From Helianthus annuus (taxonomy: Eukaryota; Streptophyta; Magnoliopsida; Asterales; Asteraceae), in the NCBI RefSeq assembly GCF_002127325.2, contig NC_035435.2, forward strand, positions 8,033,800-8,097,799: a stretch of DNA of 64,000 bases, given 5' to 3'. Made by a program: the position numbers and the translations under genes. The notes beneath the pieces are model-generated. The model did no database searches. It worked only from the letters and a program-made list of their open reading frames with translations, and was not told the origin of the DNA. Shown piece by piece: positions 25,246-37,219 of this stretch (its first letter is position 1; every line of letters begins with the position of its first letter).

Positions 25246-25680
25246 TGTAACACCTCGGAATTTTGTGTCCAATAAATAAATGACACGTGTCGCATACGAC
25301 AAAAGTATTGTGAACCCGGATGTAACTAAAATGTACGGTAGGATTTTTGAACATGTCGACATGTTAATTTTTACCTCTGAGCGACTTCTTCATTATAAAT
25401 CCTGAGACCCTAAGCATGATTAATAAGCGTCTAATATGTCTTAATCCGGTAATTACTATTAACCAAGGATCTCTAAGTTACTAATCTAAATCCTAAGAAA
25501 ATAATGCAATGCAAATAATTATTTATAAACCCATCCTTGTGCAAACCCATGATGCACTATGATACTGACCAAGCATGGGTTAAGAAAAGCCTCATACTGA
25601 CTTGTTCCAAGCACAAAAATTATTTATTGCAAGTTGACCATTCAATGCTTGAAAGGTTAATTTTTTTCCTCTGTTAAGCG

Positions 25681-25789
25681 CTTACGGACCGTAAGGGTCC
25701 TGCCTTACGGACCGTAAGGGGGTGAAGGGGTAAAAGTGTTTCCGCCATAGGCTTACGGACCGCAAGGGCCATGCCATACGGTCCGTAAG
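25681..25789 (+). promoter_or_regulatory. Palindrome cluster in F LTR
   Basis: CTTACGGACCGTAAG occurs at 25681 and 25704, with near copies at 25752 and 25775. It lies 180-285 bp upstream of the TATA box, the position used by different palindromes in the LTRs of D and H. A promoter role is inferred from position only. Confidence 0.6.
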
Positions 25790-25965
25790 CGACGCCCAGC
25801 GACAGAAAGTTGGCTGTTGGCTGTTTTAAGCGGTAAAACATTAATGTAAAGATTTTCCAAAGATATGGGCGACCCCTAATCATCTCCTAGCACTAAGGGA
25901 CAGTTGTTGATCATCAAGGAGCCCTTGTAGACCTTGTTGTGATGATCTTAATGATCTTCATTGCC

Positions 25966-25974
25966 TATAAAAGG
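25966..25974 (+). promoter_or_regulatory. TATA box of F LTR
   Basis: TATAAAAGG, about 720 bp into the LTR and 112 bp before the GTAAGT donor. The predicted first exon (about 25995-26077) has no ATG. Confidence 0.65.
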
Positions 25975-26077
25975 CCACATTGTGCAACAAGTTTCCTCAC
26001 ACCTTCATCTGTATTTGAGGACCACTTCTGGAGCTCAACTTCCTCTCAAGTGTTCCCTAATCAAGCTTAGGACTTCA

Positions 26078-26083
26078 GTAAGT
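26078..26083 (+). other. Predicted 5' splice donor in F LTR
   Basis: ACTTCA followed by GTAAGT, a near-consensus plant donor. The D LTR has the homologous ACTTCT-GTAAGT at the same distance from its TATA box. Predicted partner acceptors lie immediately before the extra ORF (49445) and gag-pol (62106). Confidence 0.5.
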
Positions 26084-27166
26084 GTTCTAATCCTTTCTAA
26101 ATTGAGTTTAGCTTAGTTATTTAGCTAAAAATCAAACCGTCGTAATTACGGTTTGACTTCGAGATTAGTCAACAATGGCTCAGTCATATCTCGAACTAAA
26201 AGTAGATATAAGTTGGTATTTATGTGGGTAATAAACCCTTAAAAGGGTTCCCCCTGATCACCACTCTAACTATGTCAAAAGTCGAGTCAAACGTGTACTT
26301 AAAAAGTCAACAGAAAGTTTAAAATGCGATTTATGCAAGATTAACAATGTAGAACACTTATAACCTGTTTTATCATTAATATAACTTGGTAATTAGTGTA
26401 AGGACATGTCTAAACATGTTCAGCTCAACAATTTACTATAAGGACCCGGTTCGGAACCGAAAGTCACATAGTTTGACTTTCACTTGGACTTTCAGTTCTG
26501 ACCCGTGATGGTATATTTCAAAAATACCGTAGAGCCTTATTTTGACCAAATTACATGCTAGTACAACCCTCTATGATTATACACCTCGGATCATGAGTTA
26601 TCCAATTAATATGCATGATTCCGTTAATTACCCATATGTTGACCATTATGCCCTTATTGCCTTAAAACGTGATTTTTGGAAATGTAAAAGAGTAGAAACT
26701 TTAATTACTGACATATAAACGTGTATGCAAAGCTTGACATCAATTTGAATTGTAGATTAGCAGTTATGCTCATTATCGCAAAATAAATGCTTTATGTTAA
26801 TAAAATGGCGTAATTAGCGTATAACCTAGTTAAGCCTACTTTTTGGTATCAAACTTAATACCCACTGATGTAATATATTATTTTGGGATTTTTAAATATT
26901 TTTAATTAATTTTAGACTGAGCATAACTAGTAGTCGTAGGCTTAATCCGGTAATTGTCGGTTTTGCCCTTACGGACCATAAAATGAGTTTTACATATCTA
27001 AACAACTTCAAACCTTTTGCTACTAATCACATATGATAAATAGATTATTTTAAGCCTTCTGGAAATATAAAAATATCATATTTAAGTATCGAACCCGGAA
27101 ATGGCCTTTAATCGCCTTATTAAGCCTTTTTAACGCAAACTATGTAACAAAATTATATTGGACATA

Positions 27167-27676
27167 TGTTGGTGAACAACATCTGTTGACTTCGTCTTGT
27201 ATCGAGTCATAGTCTTAGAATGTTAGATCTGGGCACGAAATACGAGAAATTGTGAAATTGTATAGAATTGGGCTAGTTGGTTCGCTTATTAGGCCCATTA
27301 TAGTTAGGTCCGCTCGAACGGACATATGAGTGGTCCGCTCGAACGGCAGGTAATCTGGTCCGCTCTTTTGGCTTGTTGTTGGTTCGCTCGAGTGGTTCAT
27401 GTCTGGTCCGCTTTTATGGTTCGCTTATTGGGCCTGTCCAATAAGCGAACCCAATCCTCTATAAATAGTCCTGGAGCGATCCAGTCAGTACGTGTGTGTC
27501 GAATCTCGTACCGAAGTGCTGCCGGATCGAGAGCTGATTGTAATCATTGTCAAATCAATACAGAAAGAGTTTAAAGTGAATTACGAGCTATTCCTACGTT
27601 GATTACTTGTTTTCCGCACCTGTAATTGACGAAAACGCCTCTGAACGACTCATTTAGGTCGCAAAACGATCCTACA
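27167..27676 (+). repeat. 5' LTR of element B
   Basis: It starts TGTTGGTG and ends ATCCTACA. The TATA box TATAAATA at 27460-27467 lies right after a cluster of GGTCCGCTC/GGTTCGCTC motifs (27280-27430). The primer site follows after one base. Confidence 0.94.
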
Positions 27677-27677
27677 A

Positions 27678-27690
27678 TTGGTATCAGAGC
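27678..27690 (+). other. Primer-binding site of element B
   Basis: TTGGTATCAGAGC, complementary to initiator-Met tRNA, begins one base after the LTR. Confidence 0.9.
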
Positions 27691-28075
27691 TTCAGGAGGA
27701 GGAGTTCTGCAGAGAATAGCTGAAAAACATCAAGATTTCTTACTTCTACACATTCTTTTTTCATTTTAGACACTTTCGACGGTCGGAATTCGCTCAAATT
27801 TTCACAGATCGTGCGTAATACCACAGAGACAAACCCTTGAAAGTTTGGAGCCAAAATTCAAAGAAAAATGAGGTCCGATTGGAGGTCCGCTCTTTTGGTC
27901 GAATCACAGTCCGGTCCGCTTACTTGGCCCATCCGGGGTCCGCTCGATTAACCATCCGGTCCGCTTATTTGGTCCGTCCGATCCGCTCATTTGTCCATCT
28001 GGTTCGCTTTTGTGTGCATTTGGCATTTCGGTTCGCTTCTAAGGCTGATTATTGAATTTTTCGAAAATTTTGAAA
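27691..28075 (+). other. Leader of element B with recurring LTR motif
   Basis: This is untranslated sequence of 385 bp. From 27885 to 28045 it repeats GGTCCGCT-like motifs about eight times, the same motif that clusters before the TATA box in the B LTR. The short ORFs here are rejected. Confidence 0.65.
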
Positions 28076-28253
28076 ATGGACGAGGAATTTTTCAACGCGT
28101 TCGCTACGCCGGTGACTCCGATTACCTTCGCACAAAATACGATGCTCGAGAACGAAACGGGCACGATGCAAAAACCTCCCAAACTAATGAATATTGAGGA
28201 ATTTAAAAATTGGGTAGGTCGGTTTGAGAATTGGGTGCAAGCTAATTATCTTG
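28076..28253 (+). pseudogene. Element B gag, N-terminal fragment (first 59 codons)
   Basis: It starts at the ATG of MDEEFFNAFATPVTP, matching the gag start in G. The reading frame is broken by the D insertion after AATTATCTTG. D target TCTTG is 28249-28253. Joined to 42003 the frame is kept, giving the NYLDAWEC sequence expected from G. An upstream TTG start at 28052 is not needed. Confidence 0.88.
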
Positions 28254-31200
28254 TGTCACACCCCGATTTCCACATGTATCACCGGTGGGCCCGGTGGGGG
28301 ATTACCGTGACGTAGTTGGCAACAATATAGTCAAACCACACAATTATATATATGCACAGCGGAAGCTTAAAGATAAATATATATTTCAACCTCTGGTTGT
28401 AATATAAAATGTATTACAGAAGTCGAATGTATCCACAGCGGATCAAAATAATAAAAAAAACTGTTCATTCAGATACGGCATCGAGTTTGCGAGACTATTC
28501 GTGATGCTTAGGAAGCTAATACCAGCCAATTTCGTATAGTACCTGCACTTAATCTTTTGGGGAAAAATATGTCAGTTTACACTGGTAAATACGTTCAACT
28601 GGCACATTTGAAAATGTTTATTAAAATTTATTTGAATGCACAAGGCACAAACTCTTTTATAACTTGGGAAAATTATTAAAATCTTGTGAACGTATTACAT
28701 GTCCTTTTATGCGTTCAGTAGCCCGGATCGTGCCGGGTTAAAGATTAATAGACACACCACATTGCGTAAAACCGTAGTATAGAAACCAACGGCTACGTCT
28801 TTTAATTAAATGTCGACAATATATACCGGGTGTACGCCTACACCGGGATGTCGATGGTCGTGGCCATTTCGTAAAATGATGCCAAGGATATCCGGGACAA
28901 CGGTCATTAACCCCCCAAAGGCTTTTAAGAAACAAAACTGTTTAAATGAGCCGATCATAATATTTAATTAACCACCTAAGCGATGGAAGATATGATGCTC
29001 AATCAAGCGGTAAATATTATACCGTATCCCAAGCCCGTATAGGGGAAATAAGTTAAAAGTATTTACATTTGCAAGTATATTCCTTAATTTGATTAAATCA
29101 CCGATAGCTTTTACTGGGCTCCTAATCTGGAACGAAGGTTTTAATTAACCTCTTAGAATCCTAATGGGTCTTTATATTGGCCGTAGCCTAGACCGGTTGG
29201 TTCCGGGATATAAATATGGTTTAATCGCGCGAAAAGGCGAAAACCGAGAATGGAATGCGATTCTGCCCCAAACAAGTTCAGAGACTTGTTTTATATGGGT
29301 TCAAGGTTCACACTCTGGATTTTGGGGTCCAAATAATATAATTTGACCCGTATCGGCTAATTTATGAAAACTAGTTTCACAAGCCGAACCGTGCGCGCAA
29401 TAGGCGAAACGGTTAACCATGAGAGTCTTACGCTTATTTCCTAAGCCAATATGCCTTAAAGAGGTTGTGGTATCAGTAGGATACCTTCCGTGATGCCCGT
29501 AACGAGTTTAAGTTAATATTACGCCCCGTAGGGGCTTTTCGGTCATTTTAAAGACTTTTAAAGAGCTTTTCGAGTTCTACAGGAAATCTGAGTTTCCCGA
29601 ACAGTTTATAAAGTCTAAAATACTTTATTTATTATTTAAAATCAGTAGCAACTGGAATCGGGTCAAAAGACCTTGTAGAACTCAAGTTTTGGCCGAAAAG
29701 GGCATATTCGGTATTTACCGAACCGTAGCCATAACCGCAGGTTATGAGCAAGGTAAAAATTATTAAAAATCTTTAAAATTCCAAAAATATTATTTTATAA
29801 TAGTGGATAAAAGTTTTGGCGACGAAATCTTGGTTTAGATGGGCTTTATGCTAATTGCGCCGTTTATTACAAAAGTTTCTTATAAATGCGCTATTTAGCA
29901 TAACTCTCATTCTAGACCTCGGATTGACGTGAAACTTTAAGGACATGCTTATAATTTAATAAGCAAGGTTATGGTCCGTTCACGTGTCCGAAATACTCGT
30001 TTTATTTTTAAAAGGCCGTTACGGTCAACTTTTAGGCGATTAACGAAAATGCGTAAAAGACTCGGACAAATCATGAACCGATCACAGTGGTCTATACCAT
30101 CATGTAACCTGGTCCTAAGAGAGTCCTAAGGCATATCTATACCTCACTAAAACGGGTCAGAACTGAAGTCAAAGCAAAAGTCAAATTTTTGCGACATTTG
30201 GCTCCGAACCGGGTCAATATAGCAAATGATCGATTCAAACGAGTGTAAACAAGTTTATATACTTAATATCAGGTTTTATGAGTGCCAAAACAGGTTTCAT
30301 AGCATATACATTACAGATTATGTATAAAACGGCAAAATAGCTTTCTGTTGACTTTTTAAGTGCACGTTTGACTCGACATTTGACATAGTTAGAGTGGTGA
30401 TCAGAGGGAACCCTTTTTGAGGTTTGTTACCCACATTAATACCAACTTATAACTACCTTTGATTCGTCATAAGACTGAACCATCTCGGATTTATTTTAAA
30501 GTCAAACCGTATTTACGACGGTTTGGTTTCTAGTGATTTTCTAAGCATAAATTGAACTACAAAGGATCTAATGAACTTACAGAAGTTAAGACTTGCTTAG
30601 AGAGCAATGAAGAACACTTGAGAGCCTTTAGAATGACCAGAGAAGTGTTGTTGTGTTGTGATGAAAGTTATGAACACAAGTATGCTATTTATAGCCAAAG
30701 TCAAGGTCCAAGATCATCACACAACACCCTACAACTGATCATGGATGGTTGGCATGTGTCCTAGAGGGTTATGGGTCGAGTAGGGGGCACCCATGCTGCA
30801 CTAATTGTCCAAATGATCGTTCACAAGTTCAAAAGGCAAGTCTGTCCAAACATTCTGCATCTGGGCGTCTAATGCGGCCCGCATGGGAGTTTCCATGCAT
30901 TTGTACGCGGGTCACCTGAGATTCAAACTTCAGGTGCGTAAAGGAGGTGGCTCGCGGCCCGCCTCAACTTAGGCCTAAACATCATGCGGGTCGCGAGAGG
31001 CCTGTTTTTCAGGTTTTTAAAATCTTTTATAATCATTACGAAATCCTGGTAATTAATAATGAAATCTTTCGTAATTATTAACCTGACCTTTCGGGTTTGA
31101 AGGGGTAACTTTGCGGTTTGGCCCTCGGTTAATTACAACTAAGGTCCTCGTGTTATTTACCCGCGTTGTTAAGTCCCCGGTTAATTTATTAATTATTCAG

Positions 31201-31641
31201 AAAGCCTTAACTTTCATTATTGACGCTTTTAACCCTTCTCATACGAATTTGATTATAACTTTCTCGCTTTAAAACGGAACTTCACGGAATTTATACAGTA
31301 TATTCTAGTGAGCGTATAATACTGTTACAAAGCCTCGGGAGCGTTAAAGGGTCAATCAGAGGTATAATTAAACATGTTGACACAGTTAACCCCTGTAGCT
31401 TGTAATCTCTCACTTTCCTCCGTGTTTCGCTTCCGTACGATCCATGATTTATTCGTTTGAAGGTGCAAGCATTATTTAGGGTTACTATACAGTATATTTA
31501 CCCTTGATTAACATTTATAACCCTCGAATTTATATATTTTCAAGGTTTGTCAATATTAGTCCTTTATTTGATATCAATGCCACGTGTAATCGAATGACAC
31601 GTGTTAACACATTATTGGACACAAAAATTCGAGGTGTTACA
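28254..31641 (-). repeat. 3' LTR of element D
   Basis: On the minus strand it starts TGTAACACCTCG and ends GGGGTGTGACA. TATA box CTATTTATAG (plus) at 30685-30694; palindromic GCGGCCCGC motifs at 30872-30995; donor GTAAGT (minus) at 30575-30580; CACGTG boxes at 31581 and 31598. Confidence 0.96.
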
Positions 31642-31654
31642 TCCTCACCTCCTT
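31642..31654 (-). other. Polypurine tract of element D
   Basis: On the minus strand AAGGAGGTGAGGA directly precedes the 3' LTR. The palindrome AAATCTCG-GGC-CGAGATTT (31660-31678) covers the gag-pol stop region just before it. Confidence 0.8.
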
Positions 31655-31676
31655 AAAATAAATCTCGGCCCGAGAT

Positions 31677-34600
31677 TTACTCAAATAAATAGGGGTACTT
31701 TTCTTTCATTGTGGCTTCGACTTCCCACGTATATTCGGGACCTCTACGAGCATCCCATTTGACTTTTACAATCGGTACGTGCTTTCTTCGAAGCTTCTTC
31801 ACTTGTCGATCTTCAATCGACAAAGGTTTTTCTACAAACTTTAAGCTCTCATCTATATGCACATCTGTGTGTGGAATCACCAATGATTCATCGGCGAAAC
31901 ACTTTTTGAGATTGCAGATGTGGAACACATTGTGTATTCCATTGAGCTCTTCAGGCAAGTTCAACTTATAGGCAACTGACCCGACACGTTCAATGACCTC
32001 AAAAGGTCCTATGTACCTCGGACTCAGCTTGCCTTTCTTGCCGAAACGCATCATCCCTTTCCAGGGCGACACTTTAAGCAACACCTTTTCACCTACATCA
32101 AAGTGAAGGTCCTTACACTTCGGATCAGCGTAGCTTTTCTGCCTATCACGGGCAGCCTTGAGACGTTCCCGTATCTGGACAATCTTGTCCGTTGTCTGGA
32201 AAACTATCTCTGGTCCCGATAATTGGACCTCTCCTACTTCCGCCCAACAAACAGGCGATCTACATTTCCTACCGTATAATGCCTCGAAAGGCGCAGCCTT
32301 TATACTGGTATAGTAGCTATTATTGTAGGAGAATTCGATTAGGGGTAGATTCTTATCCCAGTTACCACCTAAATCGATCGCACACGCGCGTAGCATGTCT
32401 TCTAACGTCTGGATAGTACGCTCACTTTGACCGTCCGTCTGTGGATGGTAAGCCGTACTGAAGTTCAAACGCGTGCCCAAAGATTGTTGGAAACTCTTCC
32501 AGAAGTGAGACGTGTATCTAGTATCCCGGTCGGAGATAATAGACACAGGTATGCCGTGTAAGGCTACAATCTTATCAACATAAAGTTGGGCTAACATATA
32601 GAAGCTATATGTCTCCTTGATGGGTAAAAAATGAGCTGATTTAGTCAGCCTATCGACTATAACCCATATTGTATCGTTTCCTTTCATGGTTTTGGGTAAC
32701 TTGGTTATGAAATCCATAGTTACACACTCCCACTTCCACTCGGGAAGCTCAGACTGTTGTAGCAAGCCAGACGGCTTTTGGTGCTCGGCTTTGACTTGGG
32801 CACAAGTCAAGCACTTTGCTACATGGGCGGCCACAGACTTTTTCAAGCCTATCCACCAATAGTTTGCCTTTAAATCTTGATACATCTTGTCTGCACCAGG
32901 ATGGATAGAATATTTGGAACTATGGGCTTCCTGGAGGATAACATCTCGTAGCCCTCCATAAATCGGAACCCATATACGTCCGTTCAGTCTAAGGATTCCA
33001 TCCTTGCTAAGAGTCAACTGCTCCTCAGTTACTCCTAACTTTTCATTAGGATAATTAGCTTCCAACACAGCCTCTCGCTGTGTAGCTAATATCCTTTCAA
33101 TTAAATTGTTCTTGACCTCCATGCTCTTGGCATTGATTCGAATAGGTTTTACCCTTTCTTTCCTGCTCAAGGCATCAGCGACTACATTCGCCTTGCCGGG
33201 ATGGTACCTGATCTCGCAATCATAGTCATTCAAGGTTTCCATCCAACGACGCTGCCTCATGTTCAACTCTTTCTGATTGAACAGGTGCTGGAGGCTTTTG
33301 TGATCAGAATAAATCACAAATTTAATACCATAAAGGTAATGCCTCCACAATTTCAGTGCAAATACAACGGCACCCAATTCCAAATCATGGGTGGTGTAAT
33401 TCTTTTCGTGCACCTTTAATTGCCTTGAAGCATAGGCAATCACCTTGCCCTTCTGCATAAGCACACACCCCATGCCTGTGTGTGATGCATCGCAGTAAAC
33501 TACGAATTCATCTGTACCTTCAGGTAGTGTCAACACAGGTGCGTTGCTTAGCTTCTGCTTCAGAACTTCGAAGGACTCTTGCTGCTTTGGGCCCCAAATA
33601 AATTTTTCTTTCTTCTTGGTTAAGGAGGTCAGGGGCGCAGCAATCCTTGAAAAATTCTCAATAAATCTCCTGTAGTATCCTGCTAATCCCAGGAAACTAC
33701 GAATTTCGGTAGGCGTCTTTGGCTCTTGCCAGTTCATGACTGCCTCTACCTTAGCGGGATCCACTTGGATACCACGCTCACTCACAACGTGACCCAAAAA
33801 CTGAACCTCTCTTAGCCAAAATTCGCATTTGGAGAATTTGGCGTAGAGTTTCTCATGCTGTAGTAATTCGAGAATGCAACGGAGGTGCTTCTCGTGGTCA
33901 GCTTGGCTTTTGGAATATATAAGAATATCGTCGATGAAGACGATGACAAATTTGTCCAAATACGGCTTGCAGACGCAATTCATGAGATCCATGAACACAG
34001 CCGGTGCATTTGTGAGCCCAAAACGCATCACTAGGAACTCGTAATGACCATAGCGAGTCCTAAATGCTGTCTTATGTACATCTTCATCTCTGACCCTTAG
34101 CTGATGATAGCCCGACCTCAAGTCGATTTTTGAGAAGTAGCTCGCTCCTTGCAGCTGATCGAACAGATCGTCGATCCTTGGCAAAGGATATCTATTCTTT
34201 ATGGTAACTTTGTTCAGCTCACGGTAATCGATGCACAACCGCATCGATCCGTCCTTCTTCTTTACAAATAGGACAGGTGCTCCCCAGGGAGACGAACTAG
34301 GTCTAATAAAACCTTTTGCCAACAGTTCATCCAACTGGGTTCTTAGTTCCTTCATTTCAGTAGGAGCTAGCCTGTAAGGTGCTCTTGCTATCGGAGCTGC
34401 TCTAGGAATGATATCTATTCTGAATTCCACTTGTCTATCTGGTGGCAACCTAGGTAGTTCTTCAGGAAAAACCTCGGGATATTCAGAAATGACAGGAAGA
34501 TCCTCGATCTTCGGCTTAGGCTCTTCAATTATCACCTGAGCCATTGAAATGACACAGCCTCTGTTCAAACACCTAGAAGCTTTGAGCATAGATACGTCCT

Positions 34601-36224
34601 CGGGCAATCCGTACTGCGTATCTCCTCGAATGGTAAGCGATTCACCACTCGGAGTCCTTAATACTATATGCCTTTTGCCGCAAATGATTTGGGCCTGATT
34701 ACGGGATAACCATTCCATGCCTAGGACTATGTCGAAACCCGCTAGTTTGAAAGGAAGTAGAGATAGAGGAAAAGAATGGTTCTTAATGGACATTTCACAT
34801 CCCTCTAGAACAGTGGAGACGGTTTCTATCGTGCCGTCTGCTAACTCTACCTCGTATTTCATATCTAGGGTTTTGATCGGCATGTTCAATAGTTTACAAA
34901 ACTTTTGGTCTACAAAGGACTTATCAGCGCCAGAATCGAAAAGTACTCTTGCAAATATATTATTTACGAGAAAAGTACCTGTAAGCACATTGTCGTCCTG
35001 TACTGCCTCCTTTGCATCCATGCGGAAGACTCTCGCGTTTGTTTTCTTGGTCTCCTCCGCCTTCCTGGCGTTCTTAGGGCAGTTACTCTTGATATGCCCC
35101 TTTTCATTGCAACCGTAGCAGGTTGCGTCCTTGATTTTCTTACAATCCACCATCTTATGATCCTTGGACTTGCATAGTCCACAGGAGGAAGTCTTTGGCT
35201 GCGACTGTGAATTCGACGCAAACCTACATTTCCCAGAGTGGGGTTTCTTGCAGATTTTGCAATTGGGTCTTTCACCAGCCTGTCCATCCTTCTTCGTCTC
35301 AGCCCCTCTCTTGCCGTCACCGTTTCCACGGTGCTTCTTTCCAGACCTTCGTGAGGTATCATCCTCACGTTTCCTCTTCTCAGCCTCCTTGCTCCTTAGC
35401 GTCCTCAGACGGACAGCATCTAAAGTGAGAGACAAGGAGAGGTCAGTAACTGACCTGAAGGTCGTCGGCCGAGAGGCCTTCACACTCGCCTTTATCGCCG
35501 GCTCCAAGCCTCCAAATAAACGGGCGGTTCTTCTAGACTCTAGTGTCACAAGGTACGGAACCAGGCGAGACATCGTATTGAAGCTCGTCAAATAAGCCTG
35601 GCAGTCCAGGTTCGTCATCACCAGTGACACAAAGTCAGCCTCGATCTTCTCAACCTCATGCTGAGGGCAGTAGTTTTCCTTAATGAGAACAATAAATTCC
35701 TCCCATGTCATCTTGTATAAAGCAGACTTACCTGATGCCTGCACCAACGCTCTCCACCATGCCAGGGCCTCGCCCTTAAATGACTGGGATACAAACTTCA
35801 CCACATCCTTCTCTGCGCACCCACTGATGTCCACAATAGTGTCCATCTCATCCAGCCAGGTGATACAATCAACAGCACCCTTTTCCCCTGTGAATTCCCG
35901 GGGCTTACAAGACACGAAGTACTTGTAGGTGCAACCCTTGGCACCGGACGCGTCAGTATATTCTCGTTCACGATGAATACTATTCTCAGTGGACGAGTGA
36001 TTATCGTCATCTTTCTTGGGTTTGGAGAGTGGTTTGGATTGTGACTTTGGTTTGGAGGGTGGTTTTGATACGGTTCTGCCTTGGGACTCAGTATATTGAC
36101 GATCCAGAGCTGCCTGAACAACATTGTCAATTAGAGCCTTTAACTGTGCGCCTGTCAAATGCACTGGCGCATTGTCGTAGTCATCTTCATTTGTATGGCT
36201 ATTCTCTCCATTGGGATCCGCCAT
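31677..36224 (-). CDS. gag-pol: Gag-Pol polyprotein of element D (gypsy chromovirus)
   Basis: A single 1,515-codon frame encodes the particle protein and all replication enzymes. Regions by residue: gag capsid ~95-270; zinc knuckles at 322-333 (atypical CX2CX3HX3C), 348-361 ([14 protein letters not shown]) and 369-382 ([14 protein letters not shown]); aspartic protease DSGA near 430; RT with FIDD at 763-766; RNase H ~905-1025 (CDAS, ADALSR); integrase zinc site H1101/H1108/C1138/C1141; catalytic D1171, D1232, E1268 with 35 residues between the last two; chromodomain-like tail ~1465-1515. RT residue 734 is R in the usual MPFGL motif (P in E), which may weaken it. The start [10 protein letters not shown] is shared with F. 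An acceptor-like AACAG ends 12 nt before the ATG, suggesting expression from a spliced RNA. Confidence 0.97.
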   Translation of the reverse strand: MADPNGENSHTNEDDYDNAPVHLTGAQLKALIDNVVQAALDRQYTESQGRTVSKPPSKPKSQSKPLSKPKKDDDNHSSTENSIHREREYTDASGAKGCTYKYFVSCKPREFTGEKGAVDCITWLDEMDTIVDISGCAEKDVVKFVSQSFKGEALAWWRALVQASGKSALYKMTWEEFIVLIKENYCPQHEVEKIEADFVSLVMTNLDCQAYLTSFNTMSRLVPYLVTLESRRTARLFGGLEPAIKASVKASRPTTFRSVTDLSLSLTLDAVRLRTLRSKEAEKRKREDDTSRRSGKKHRGNGDGKRGAETKKDGQAGERPNCKICKKPHSGKCRFASNSQSQPKTSSCGLCKSKDHKMVDCKKIKDATCYGCNEKGHIKSNCPKNARKAEETKKTNARVFRMDAKEAVQDDNVLTGTFLVNNIFARVLFDSGADKSFVDQKFCKLLNMPIKTLDMKYEVELADGTIETVSTVLEGCEMSIKNHSFPLSLLPFKLAGFDIVLGMEWLSRNQAQIICGKRHIVLRTPSGESLTIRGDTQYGLPEDVSMLKASRCLNRGCVISMAQVIIEEPKPKIEDLPVISEYPEVFPEELPRLPPDRQVEFRIDIIPRAAPIARAPYRLAPTEMKELRTQLDELLAKGFIRPSSSPWGAPVLFVKKKDGSMRLCIDYRELNKVTIKNRYPLPRIDDLFDQLQGASYFSKIDLRSGYHQLRVRDEDVHKTAFRTRYGHYEFLVMRFGLTNAPAVFMDLMNCVCKPYLDKFVIVFIDDILIYSKSQADHEKHLRCILELLQHEKLYAKFSKCEFWLREVQFLGHVVSERGIQVDPAKVEAVMNWQEPKTPTEIRSFLGLAGYYRRFIENFSRIAAPLTSLTKKKEKFIWGPKQQESFEVLKQKLSNAPVLTLPEGTDEFVVYCDASHTGMGCVLMQKGKVIAYASRQLKVHEKNYTTHDLELGAVVFALKLWRHYLYGIKFVIYSDHKSLQHLFNQKELNMRQRRWMETLNDYDCEIRYHPGKANVVADALSRKERVKPIRINAKSMEVKNNLIERILATQREAVLEANYPNEKLGVTEEQLTLSKDGILRLNGRIWVPIYGGLRDVILQEAHSSKYSIHPGADKMYQDLKANYWWIGLKKSVAAHVAKCLTCAQVKAEHQKPSGLLQQSELPEWKWECVTMDFITKLPKTMKGNDTIWVIVDRLTKSAHFLPIKETYSFYMLAQLYVDKIVALHGIPVSIISDRDTRYTSHFWKSFQQSLGTRLNFSTAYHPQTDGQSERTIQTLEDMLRACAIDLGGNWDKNLPLIEFSYNNSYYTSIKAAPFEALYGRKCRSPVCWAEVGEVQLSGPEIVFQTTDKIVQIRERLKAARDRQKSYADPKCKDLHFDVGEKVLLKVSPWKGMMRFGKKGKLSPRYIGPFEVIERVGSVAYKLNLPEELNGIHNVFHICNLKKCFADESLVIPHTDVHIDESLKFVEKPLSIEDRQVKKLRRKHVPIVKVKWDARRGPEYTWEVEATMKEKYPYLFE

Positions 36225-37219
36225 TGTAACTTGAATCTGTTATAGAAGATAACAAAATTTTATTTAGAAGCTTATTATGGAATTGTCTTTTATGACAATT
36301 CGTTAACCATGGTAACAGAGACCATATTTGGTTAACTTATTACTTACTTAGTTTTAGGATTTGAATACATCCTATTTTTTTTTGCTATAACAATAATAGT
36401 GGCGGCATAAAGCCTAATCACGAGGATGTTTTATACTATTAGCCGAGATTTCAGAGAATCAAAGGCATAGAGATTTGAACCGTAGTTCTTTTATCTCTTT
36501 CTGACAGGGAGTCATAGACCACCACTGTCTTTTGTCTTTATAAGACAATTATTACGGCCCATAGGCACCACACCACTAATGGATGTTTTAATAAGGTTGG
36601 CCCGTAGGCACTACATCACTTAATGGATGTTTTAATAAGATTTGGCCCGTAGGCACTACATCACTAAGGGATGTTTAAATAAGATTGATCACCTTCATTG
36701 GTGATTTAACCCATGATTTATAAATCATTTAGTTGAGTTTTGAAATCCTTAAAGGATTATTGTATAAGAATGACGTGCGTGATTTTAACGAATCACATCT
36801 GCCATGATTGTTAACATGCTTGCAGCGGTTAACAGGGAATCTGAATCTTTTAATTAAGTCCTACCATCTTGGCCGGATCTTAAAAGACACCAGGCTAGGT
36901 TTCACTCGTAAGATTCTTTATTTAGGCAGATCAATTTAAAAGGAATGGTTTTGATTTATTTCATACATATTAAAACAAAACTCATAACATACACTCCATA
37001 ATCTCAAATACAATCACATCTTGACCTAAATGGGTCTTTCAAATAGTACATACCTCCATAGAGGTTTAAAAATAAGTGACAAGTCCACGCAGGGACTAAC
37101 ATAAAATAAGCGTCCATGTAAGGACTAAAAGATAAGTCCACGTAGGGACTGAAATACGATAAATGTCCACGCAGGGACTTCTTGCAAAGTAGAAATTACA
37201 TTAGTACAACTATTAAGGG
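36225..37219 (-). other. Inter-ORF region of element D with tandem repeats
   Basis: About 995 bp with no ORF. At 36554-36685 are three ~45-bp repeats built on GGCCCGTAGGCACTACATC and a GGATGTTTTAATAAG block. At 37078-37185 are four ~30-bp repeats of GTCCACGCAGGGACT. The same repeats occur in the same order in F (61143-61255 and 61669-61790). The acceptor-like AG is at 36237-36238. The region is an intron under the splicing model. Confidence 0.75.
36237..36238 (-). other. Predicted 3' splice acceptor before D gag-pol
   Basis: The minus strand reads a T-rich tract, TATCTTCTATAACAG, then 12 nt to the gag-pol ATG. F has TATCTTCTGTAGCAG at the same spacing (acceptor AG at 62105-62106). Confidence 0.5.

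Larger units (their letters stand above)
25246..27166 (+). repeat. 5' LTR of element F, left part
   Basis: It starts TGTAACACCTCGG, matching the D LTR start. It has a CACGTG G-box at 25284-25289, four CTTACGGACCGTAAG-type palindromes at 25681-25789, a TATA box at 25966, and donor-like GTAAGT at 26078. It is broken at 27166 by element B (target ACATA, 27162-27166). Confidence 0.9.

Noticed and set aside
28052..28315. 87-codon ORF across the B/D junction
   Set aside because: The last codons are D LTR; the real gag continues at 42003.
34717..35595. Plus-strand ORFs of 90-143 codons inside D gag-pol
   Set aside because: Antisense shadows of the intact gag-pol frame.
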